Of a stretch of 64,000 bases of DNA, positions 50,801 to 61,787 are shown piece after piece. Under the pieces are notes generated by a model that searched no databases, was not told the origin of the DNA, and worked only from the letters and a program-made list of their open reading frames with translations. Each line of letters begins with the position of its first letter. Positions within the stretch are counted from its first letter, which is position 1. Origin of the DNA: Omphiscola glabra (taxonomy: Eukaryota > Mollusca > Gastropoda > Lymnaeidae); the NCBI GenBank assembly GCA_964017045.1, contig OZ024807.1, positions 22,362,553 through 22,426,552 on the forward strand, read 5' to 3'. The translations under genes and the position numbers were made by a program.

Positions 50801-53329
50801 ACTGAGCAAATCTAGCATTGATGGTCTGGAGATCAATCCCGGACACTTATGGACGGAAAAGAGCTTATCGTCTTTTACGTCAACCTAAATAGGCCGAAAA
50901 AGATTCCACACCAAATACAAAGCATGGCTGCTAGAAGAATACTGGTCTACTGCCCATATTTCATATACTTGTAGTTCGTTACAACAGTTGTTAAGAGGAT
51001 CCACAGTTTTATTTGCACTCACAAACAATTTACATCAGACTTCCCATTGGTGTAGCTATTCTATTACTTTAATCTACATTATCAAGAACTTCACAGCAGA
51101 AAAAGTGTACGTGATTTCTTCGAGTAGTAACACATGTGAAATTGGTGATGACTTGCTGCAGTTTTGTTTTGTTTTTTTCAATTTCCCCCGGAGGGGAATT
51201 TCAGACTTTCGTCTGGACAACGCCAGTGGTAAGAGGCGTATTTAAGTAAGCATATAGTGCACATGTCCCCGGGCGACAGACTAGTGGATGAACCTAATGG
51301 GCTTTTATTGTTTTAATCGATGGTGTTCAGAGTTTAGGAGGATGGGGGGTTAGAATTAAAATGAATCATGTCAACTGGCACCAAACACGCTGGTGACGCA
51401 AAAAAGAGGTGAGGCGAATAATTTGTCTGTCCAGGTGTCGTTTTGTATTTAAATTGAGAGGAGGCATTTTCGGACTACTGCATATCGTGAAAGTTAGCAG
51501 CGTGGTAAAAAAAAATTAATCCGCCTAAGTTGGTGCAAGAGTTATGCACGCCCCCTCCCCACGGAGGTACGCCTGAAAGAAACCCTGACTGGATGTAGAG
51601 CTGTTAAACTTCATATTTTAAGCAATCAATTTAGTATGTATATAAATTAATTAATATATATATATATACATGTACAAATAAATATTTTTTGAGATTTTTA
51701 TTATCATAATTATTATAATTATTGTTTACATTATTTATTTTTTCAGATTTCTTATCATATATATATATATAAACATATATATATATATATATATATAATT
51801 GTGCCTTTTGTTTTCTGTTCTTTACTTGGGATTGATGAGTTATTAATTATTTTAATTTTCATCTGGCAATCATTATTATAGAGTACGTAGTGTTACGTGT
51901 TGTTTCCGTGTCATTGTAATGGATTTATTATACATTATTGCTTATTATTGATCTGCTATTTCGCTATTTGCCACATGTTGATCTTTAAAACTTTAGACTC
52001 GAAGTCATAATCAGAACTAAATGAACACACATGCTTCTCAAATAGCAATGTAAGCTTTAATCCAGAAAGATATATGCCAGGCTATACATTTATTCAAACG
52101 TGTGGAGCGAAGCTCGAAAAAAGAAGAATAATACATAACGCTTCAATACAAAATCCATTCATTAACTGCTGAATCAAAACGAAGGTACACCAAACACAGT
52201 CTAGACACTACGTACTAACAACACAAAATACATGTAACCAACCTAATGGCGAGACAAACATGTACATCTTTTTTCAAAGAGCAAAAAAGAGTAATATGTT
52301 AGGTTTATTAAAACATAATATAATTTAATAATTTAAAATATTTTTTTTTTGTTTTTAAATGAACAAAAAAAGTTGATTGTAGTTTGTTTGTAAACTCTTT
52401 TTTTTTTAGTTTATATAAAACAGAAAAGAAAAACAAATGTGAAAACATTTTATACAAAACCATTTTTTCCCCAAACCCTACGATGTACGGATACCTCATA
52501 TTCTCTTCTATATCTCAAATCTTCTAAAACTACTACTATAGAAATCATTCGATGGATCCAATTATAAATTATATTCACTATCAAAAGAAATAGTAATAAC
52601 ACAATTCCGAAACTTTTTAAGCTGTTAATCGTCTAGAAACTTACTCAACTATTAAGGTCTAGAGTAGCCATAGCAATTGTAGAAAGAAATCGAGAAGATA
52701 ATCATTAAAATGATGCTTCGAATGACAACAAATACACCTTGGTTTCACTTATGAACAATGAAGTACCACTCTTCTATTTAAAAGTCTTATTTAAAAATAG
52801 TTCCTAAAAAGTTTAACCGAGAAACAGCAAAAAAAATAACATGATTTTGAAACAACGTAGAGCGCGTTGGTCTGTGCTTTTGAGAATGGCTGCGTATTAC
52901 TGCAGCGAAAGATTTAACTAAACGAAGCCTTAAAATACACCGTGCACTACAAAACATAATATCCGGGACGTAAAAAATACTAGTGAATACCCACACTCGA
53001 CAGCATTCAAATTCTTATTGACACACTGGCATAGTTTCTGAATTTTTTTCACATTTTTCTTTTTGTGTGTTTAAGGTGTTTTTTTTTTTTTGGGGGGGGG
53101 GGGGGAGGAGGGGTTCTTTTGAAACTGACTAATGATAACGAAACATTATCTTACGCCTACTTTGGATTTGTCTTCTTTTCAGTTACTTCAAAATGCATTA
53201 TTTCTAGAGCAAACATGATATTTCTATATGTCTTGAATTCTTGCTCATTCTTCGTACTATGTTTTTCCATGTATTTCTTCATTATCTTGACATTATCCTG
53301 CAGCGAAGTTGCTTCTTACAACGAGTAGT
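47880..53329. other. Intergenic span upstream of gene A, downstream of gene B
   Basis: AT-rich, no supported gene. Contains a degenerate ~21-bp repeat at 49420-49545 (GAGGCTATTAATGA-like), (AT)n at 51657-51668 and 51768-51797, a SINE at 50779-50855, and a poly-G run at about 53091-53103. Confidence 0.55.
50779..50855 (+). mobile_element. tRNA-derived SINE, second copy
   Basis: GGGTAGCCGAGTGGTCG is a tRNA-like A-box region, and GATGGTCTGGAGATCAATCC contains the B-box-like part. The sequence between (AAACTGAGCAAATCT) matches the copy at 16160-16281. The body beyond about 50855 has diverged. Confidence 0.68.
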
Positions 53330-53385
53330 TTATATGCTGCACATTTTGGAGCGCTCTAGAACCTCTGTGTTAAACACTACGTCCT
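53330..53385 (-). mobile_element. Short RTE-like LINE fragment
   Basis: About 55 bases (TGCACATTTTGGAGCG and AACCTCTGTGTTA) match 61223-61270 inside the RTE copy in gene B intron 1. Too short to give a frame, but the resemblance is clear. Confidence 0.55.
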
Positions 53386-53669
53386 CTCATACAAATTAAC
53401 ATAATACTCGTAAAATGTCTTAATAAAAATAGTTGGTGTCGTTGTTTGTGTCACTACAATGATGGTGGGCTTTTTTCGGTCACATTCTACCTTCAATTAA
53501 ATTTTTGACCTATTATTCATTTAGTGGGGGGTTAAAGTGGATGATCGTTTTTAGACTAAAATATCCATGGTTAAAAACAAGAAATAAAGCAACAATCTTC
53601 AAAAACGATAGGATATTGAGCTCATCTTCATCGTAACCAAAAAACAAACAAAAAAATGTGATCATATTT

Positions 53670-53851
53670 TTAATCAATGAAAGTGTATAGTGCATCATTT
53701 GCTTCATCTTCCACTGGTGTTCTGTTAACGTGTCGTAATATAGATGTCATATTGTCATAGTCGTGCACACTTATCCTGCCCGTTTCACTAGCTATAATAG
53801 CCTTATCATAAGAATGTGCCGCTTCAAAATAAAGTGTTTGATTTGTTTTTT
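53670..53851 (-). CDS. Receptor B exon 8: cytoplasmic tail and stop
   Basis: Acceptor TATTACCAG in phase 1, ending TAA at 53670-53672. Tyrosine motifs: LYFEA, SYDKA, DYDNMTSI, ALYTFID. YDNMT and NDALYT align in outline with YDNVT and EENLYA of gene A exon 8, so the exons are homologous, but gene B stops where gene A splices on to exon 9. Confidence 0.68.
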
Positions 53852-56800
53852 CTGGTAATACATGAAGGGAACAAGTTAAATTTATTAAACAAATTATATA
53901 TTTTAATACACATATATTATGTGTTTATAACCTAGTTCAAAAACAAACTAATAACATGTTCAGATTTACAAAAGCAACGAAGTATCTTAAAAGTACCGTT
54001 TTATTTCTACATTTAGTATAAATATCTTTAAATATTAAGTCGACTGTATGCCATTTTATTTAACATTGTATTTTGTATTTGTTTTTCACAAATGTGTTTC
54101 ATACTTTCTAACATGGTTTAATCTTTAATAAAAGCAATTCTAAAACGTAGTTTCCTTACTTTTAATCACCAATAAGAGAATTATAACTCCTAAAACCAAA
54201 ACTACCACAGAACCAAAAACTGCTGGCACGAAAATGATAAAAAAGCGATCATATACAATTACATATTCTGAAAAGAGATAAAAAATACATTAAACAATAG
54301 CTATCACAAAATCAAGAGAAACACGATATAACGTTCCGATCTATAAAACATAATCGGCTATTGTGTGTTCGTTGCATGGCTCGAAATGTCGTTTCTTCCT
54401 TTGGTGCATGATTTTATTCTTCAATTTACGTGAAAAAGGAGTCAACAAAATAATCTTAATTTCCGTACAATAAACTTTAACCTAAACGTTTGACATAATT
54501 GAAAATATTTAAATCAATTATCAAAATAAAATATTAATAATATTGTAATATTAGTAGCTGTTAGTTCTAGATGACAACTTTAATACGCATTTGTTTTTGC
54601 GTATAAATTTTTATTTTTGGTTCACTTCGAGTATCATACTTTTTTTTTTTTCTCTATAAACTTTATTTTGTATTCTTTTATTTTCCTGGCTAATGAACCA
54701 AGTTTGTGTAAGTCATTTTTTGTGGTAGTTTTCTTTTAAGTCTGTGTTGTTGTTTTTTTTTGTTTTGGGGTGGGTGGTATGTGACTGGTGGAAAAATTTC
54801 CTCAGATTAGCAGAAAAAGTTACTCCAATACTAGTTCCATCAATGTGGTCAGACATGTATATTGTAGAGAACCTTGGTCGTCTCTGATATCTAACTAATT
54901 TATCTGGATAATAACCTCGTTCACTCTGTCTCTCGTACTGCAACTTTTAGGTAATAACACTTGGATGGTTATTAGTCTTTGACTCTTTTATTTATGTACT
55001 ACTTCGCTTAGGATTTCTCTCTCTCTGTCGCACTCAACTCCGACTTTTCAGGTTCGTCTCTATCTCTTTCGTTCAGGATTTCCCTCGTCTGTTCTACACT
55101 CCTGTTCGGCGGAATTCTCCCGTCTGTCCACTTTCCTGCCCGGTTGAGTGCTCCTCTAGTCCCGTCAAACTGTCCCTTCTATAAGTCACGGGTCAGTGGA
55201 GATTCCTTCCCAAGGCTTTAATCGTATTCCTATATCTCAGGCACTTAAATTTTCGCACCGTGTAATTGGTCATAAACCATCACTGCAACGGTCGTCCCAA
55301 GGCAATCTGATCTGCTTTAACCTTTGGTCAGTTGGTCGGTTTCCACCAGGTCCGGACTGATACTAAAATTTGTTGTAAAGCCCACCTGCCTTTCAAATGG
55401 ACATTAACCATTGTTCAGTTATTATGATGTGGGCTCCCCCCCCATCCCTGTACTACACAGGTCGACTACCAAGGTCTGAAAACTACACAATATAACAATT
55501 ACAGTTTCAAACCAGGTGATACCGTGACACAGTTGATATTAACTCAAACAATTGTCAATTGAGAACGCCTTCACTAGCCAGTTTCAAAACCTGTTTCATT
55601 TAAAAATAAGTGCTGTGCGCAACAAACATGTTTGCAACAAGGCACATCTCCCGGGTGCAATAAGAGTAGGTTGCCCTAAAAGCAAGTGTATAATACCAGG
55701 GATAAACTAGAACACCGAGTGTCTATTTGCATAATGTTTGGTTGTCGACTTCTTGGAGCTATAGGCGCCGCCATATTCCACGTGTATATTATTTATAAAA
55801 ACAACTAACCTTTTAATTCATATGTTTGCAGCTTACCTTTATAGGAGAGTATGTCTGTAAAAGTGATAGAAGATGAATATCTTAGTATACTTTATGTTTG
55901 CTTATTGTAAAAAGTAATATATATTATATATAAATATTATTATTATAACCAATCTAATTTTTAAAAATATTTAAACATAATACCATTGTAGAATATTAAA
56001 TCAAAGAAATCGTCAGTGCTCTGTCCAGAAGAGTGTCGGATGACAAAAGAAACATTTCGGTCGATTGCATTTTTCAAGTTCCTAAACTCAATAATAAACT
56101 GTATGTTGTCTCCCATTGTCGTGTTCTTAATGGTGTATTGTGCTGCAGTGTCATTGATGGCAAGTTCATTAACCTCCAAGCTGGAAATGATGCCTGTTTC
56201 ATTTACACACAAGTAAATGGTGACTGCGTTATTTATCATGTGTAAGGATGTAGCATTGACGGTGGTAAAACAATTAGACGCTATCTCTCGAAATATATGA
56301 AACACAATTTTTTAAAAATAATATAAAACAATAACTTTTTTGTAATAAAATATATATCTTATATCAAATAACGGTATTTGATAATTCAAATTGCACATTT
56401 TATAGCTTAGATAAGATATTGTGCTCTACACAACTGCACTGATTTTCAATTTTAACTGAAAGGTAAGTTGCAGACCAGACACTGTTACCATTTTCACAAC
56501 ATACTTTTCTGGAGATGACACTGTCAAATTAAAAACTTCGATTGTAAAATAGATCTTGTCATTATCCGTCCTGTTAATTATTGTAAACTGTGAAGTTTCG
56601 ATCAGTTCGTAATCAAAGATTTTGACGTCATTTATTGTTATACTTGAAATTTTGTCACCAGGTTTGACACATATTTCAGTAATTGCCTTGTTGGTAACTG
56701 CTGCTATGTCAGTGTTTGTAGATGTCCCATCGCACAGGGCAGGGTGTTCTGTAAGCATACAAGACAGCGTTATGTTCTACAATGGTGAAGCGTTTAATTT

Positions 56801-58925
56801 CATCAATAAAAATAAATAAACGTAATAGGCTAAATAATTTAAGTATATACATTGTCATGTAAATATATCATAACAGTATTGTATTTTTTTTTTTAAATGC
56901 TGTAACCAGCAATACATTTAAACTTAAACAACAATGCATTTTTACATATTTTTTCAAACGATATGTTCGTAGACCCAATGTGCTAATAGGATAACTAGCA
57001 AAATATTTGTTAGTTTGTATTTTTTTTTTGTATACTGCTTTTTTATTTAATAGTATTATTTTTTTTTTAATGGAAGCTCTGAATAAAGAACAGTTCACTG
57101 AAGCAGACGACCGACAACAATGGTATTACTATAACAATGCTAGAAACACCGAACGAGTAAATGGGTTAGGTTAGAGATTTTAAAAATATATAAATAATAT
57201 AAAATTTAAAGTATTCTATTAATCAATTATAAATGTTTATTATTATTAAAGTTGTCTTACATAGTGCAGTACCTCAGTCTAGGGTTTGCTTCACCCCGCT
57301 ATTCTTTAAAAAAAAATGCTTACTCTCAAGATAGTTTTTGGTACCATACCTATGGAGCAAGTGAAGTAGTGGAGTGACGAGATTAAGTTTTATTGGCTTC
57401 AGAACTAACCTAGCATTAGAGTTTCGAGCTTTCAGCAGTTTATCTATACGTTTTTTTTTGGCGATTCGTACAGATAATAGTTACAATAGTCTAGACGAGA
57501 GATATCAAGAGCACAGACTAGAGTTTTTGTTGCGCAAACTGTAATTAAGTGGCGGATGGAGCTGATCTGACACATTGCGTTGTACACTGAGCGACTGATG
57601 TTAGAAATATGATTATTGATAGACATGTTGTCAGAAAGAATGTTGCCAAGATTCCTAGCAGAGGTTGTGACCTGTATGTAGGAACAACCTACTTGAAACA
57701 AGGGAGGCGAAGCGGGAGAGCTGAGTTACATGATGATTTATGATTGCGAATATAGGTGCTTATGATTTGTCTTCGTTTAGCCTGAATTTGCTATGAGTCA
57801 TTCATGACTTGACATTATCATTGCACTCCTGCAAGTTGCGGATAACGGAGACAAGAGAGGGATGTGTGTGTTTGTATTGCGGCATGTCATGTGGGAATGA
57901 CATGCTCTCAACAGCATGAATCCCGAGCAGGCGGTGAAGTGGCATGTTATACATTGTGAATAACCCTGGTTCCAAAAGGGAACCCTGTTTCATTCCGTAG
58001 AGACAGAAATCAACAGCGACCGCTTGCTTATTTTCTGAGAGGTATGATTGAACCCAAGCGAAAACTGAACTAGAAATGCCAATGTATTTTTAGGATTTTT
58101 TGTATTGTTTTTTTAAAGGGTTGGACTGTCATCGTTATCAAAGGCAGCACTTAGTTCTAAAAAGGATCAGGATGGAGACACTACCGCTGTCCAATGCAAG
58201 CAAGATGACAATGCTTACTCTCAAGATAGTTTTTGGTACCATACCTATTGCAAAATTCAAAATATATATGTGATAAAATTTAATTTAAAAAAAAAATATT
58301 GTTAATTAACCAAAAAATGTATACCTTTCGGAAATAATAAGCTAAATCGATATTCTAAAACCATGTTCGTTTTGGAAACAATGTGTACTTCATAATTTGT
58401 ATTTGATTCCTTGGTAAGTTGGAGAACATGAAGTCTGAATGTTGTTTTGGAATTGCTCGTTGTGTTTACTAATTTGTATGTTGCAGATGGTATCAAAACT
58501 TTATTAAATAACAAGTGTCCATTGATTGATATATTGACAATTTCCTCTTTTGATATTACACAGATGTCAGCAACGGCGCTTTCTGTAGTTACACTTATAA
58601 TCTTGTTATTTGTTTTCTTGTCACATAATGCGGGTCTATCTGAAATTAAATAATTATAACATGCATTACAACAAACAGACACCTTGAGTTTAAGGACAAT
58701 CAGCGTATAATTGATTTTCAAATGGTAATTTAACTTTTTGTTTTGTTTTTGTAGCTTTATTTCTTTTAAGATTACTACACTTAAATGTTTTCAAATTGAA
58801 GTTGCAAGATATGTATTCATTTTAAACTTAAATTTCACAAATTAAAACAATTGGACATCTAATGTATACATATATATTAAAATATATATATATATAGACA
58901 GTGTGTGTGTGTTAGAGAGAGACAC

Positions 58926-58966
<41 letters not shown>

Positions 58967-61756
58967 AAATTCTAGAGATATATTCTCTTGTGAATTATTA
59001 CTTATGAAGCGTCTTAGTTCATTTCGCAGTTCAAATTAATGTCTTTATAAGTTATTGTAATCAATCCGTTACATTTTATTTTAAGAAATGTTTTCATTTT
59101 TGCTCAAATTCAGTCTAGTTCAAACGACATACAATTAATGATTTGGTTTAAATCTGTCTAATAATTGATGGACTGCATTCAAGTTGAATAAATAAAATAT
59201 AAGGACAATATATGCTAAACTTAATTTCATAGATAAAAAAACATTTTGTCATACTTCTTTTTGTCTTGTTCGCTAATGTAGTCTCTAAGCCGAGATGTCC
59301 AAATCATGTGTCCTGTCTTGGTAAGCATAACTTGTCCTTATATGTCAATAAAATTTGTCAGTAGAGGTGATTGGAATGGGTTGACAATTTTTGATGCTAG
59401 GGAACTATAACAAAATAACATTTTTAAAAAAAAAAAATATATTTATATGTATATACCTTTCTCTAGTATTTGAAAATTGACCACAATGCTTTTGTTGGCA
59501 TATTTATCTGGCTTGACCTTGATTCTGTAAGTCCCAAAGCTGGAGGACGAAAGTTTCATTAATTGAGCTGTAATAGTTGTGTACTTTGTTGTCATGTTAT
59601 GATAATGATAGATCGGATATTTTAAATTATGTCCAACTTGGTTGTCATAGAGCTCAACATATATTTCTTTACTTGTTCCCCATACGCAGGTTGTGAGGTT
59701 TACATCATCAGCATCCTTTGCATACGTCACCGAGTTGTTGAACTTAGCATCACATAATATAAGTGGACCTGTGAAAAATGGTATGTGAATTTGTTTCTTT
59801 TATCACAAAAATCAAATCAGTTTAATTTAAAACTTTTTTAATACATTATTAATTGTTAATTACAATTTATTTTTTCCTAATTTCATGTTGCAAATAATGG
59901 CGTCTAATTTTACATAATTCTTAATAGTATTTCTTAATATAAAATTGAATTAATTATATTTTGACTATGCATTTTTGATAATTATTTAAATAAAAAGCTT
60001 TTTGCATCACGATATTTAAGTAACCATTTTGAAAACATTTTAAGATTTTTTTTTTTTCAAAACATATAAAAAAAGTATATTGGACGTAGACTCAACAACA
60101 GTCTTACTTACAATCAGCTATTGGCACATTTATTTTGTTAACTTCTACCACTTTGAGATGATAAACCGCCATACATTCGTATTCACCAGCAACATTTGTG
60201 CATTTCTCATTTTTTAACTCAAAAGTAACATTAATAAATTGTTCCATTTTTGGGTTAAATTTTGTTACCGAAATTTTAGGAGGATATTTCCTATATATCG
60301 CTACATTGATTGGTGTGTCTGACACATTGCACATGAAAGTCAAACTTTGCATGCTTGTGTTAGCAGGTTTATTTATAGCTGAAAAATGAATTACACCTTG
60401 AGCTGTGAAAAAAAACGAAATGAAATGATAAATACATGTTATATTATATCTACAAAATATTAGATGATATGTAACTCTTGTTACAATATAAAGTCAGCTC
60501 CTCAAATTTTATGCATGATATTTCATACTGTTTCTGTTGCTAACTATTTTGTAATTTGAAAACTATTAGTTAACAAAAATTATGAAAAAAAAAAAGTTGC
60601 AACATAAAACTAATTTTTAATAATCATCAATTTAAACGGAAAAAAATTGTAACACTATTGATTTAAATTTGTACAATGTGGAATGTTCCCGTATTATTTA
60701 ATAGGAGTGTATTATATTTCATTTTCACTTTAAAAAATAATGTATTTTAAAAAGAACCATAGACTAAAATTAAGGTAATTAAAATTTGTCTTCACGAGAC
60801 GATGGAGTAGCTCTATTGTAGTTCTACACTTCGACGAGTGGCTCACTAGGCCAATCCTGGAATGACAATTTCGTCTGCATTTAAGCAGGAAAATGATGAG
60901 TCCTGGTTAATTTTGGTCTTCCGTGCTGTTCTTTTTCTTGCAAGGGCTTCGTTCCGCACATCTTCTGCCTTTTTCACTCCTTCGTACACTGTCGTTCGCC
61001 AGCTGGAACGTTGTTCGGCAATGATATCCCATTTGTTGACTTCAATGTTCGCTTCCATCATGCTCTTTTTGCAAACTTCCATAAATCTCAGGCGAGGCCG
61101 TCCAATAAGTCTTGTCCCTTCTGCCAACTCTTCATACAACAGCATCTTTGGAATACGACCTTCCTCCATTCTCTTTACATGGCCTAACCAGCGAATGCGC
61201 TTCTTGCTAAGAGTGGAGAATATGCTACACATTTTGGAACGTTCCAAGACCTCTGTGTTAGTCACCTTGTCCTGCCATCGGATGATTAGAATGCGACGCA
61301 GACATCGTTGATGGAAGCTGTTGAGTTTCCGCTCGAGACTGGTATATGTGGTCCACACTTCACTGCCATATAGGAGCGTAGTAAGCACGCATGCCTGATA
61401 GACACTTAGCTTTGTTTTTTCAGTTAGATTGAGATTATTCCACACCCGCTTATTCAGTTTAGCCATAGTTGATGCTGCTTTTGCGATCCTGATGTTTATC
61501 TCTTCATCAATGGAGAGAGAACTAGAAATATTGGATCCAAGTTATGTGAAACGCTCAACAACCGACAGATTATGGCCCTCAATTGTTATAATTGGAGGGG
61601 ACGGCGCTTCTTGCATCATGACATGCGTTTTCTGTAGACTAATTAAAAATCAAAACTCTTTACAAGCGTGTGATAAACGGTTAACTAGCCGCTGAAGACC
61701 TTCTTCTGTGTGAGATGTTAAGGCGGCATCGTCAGCGAACAGTATTTCACGAAATG

Positions 61757-61787
<31 letters not shown>

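Noticed and set aside
60862..61311. 149-codon plus-strand open frame
   Set aside because: Shadow of the minus-strand RTE reverse-transcriptase frame; no domain on the plus strand.
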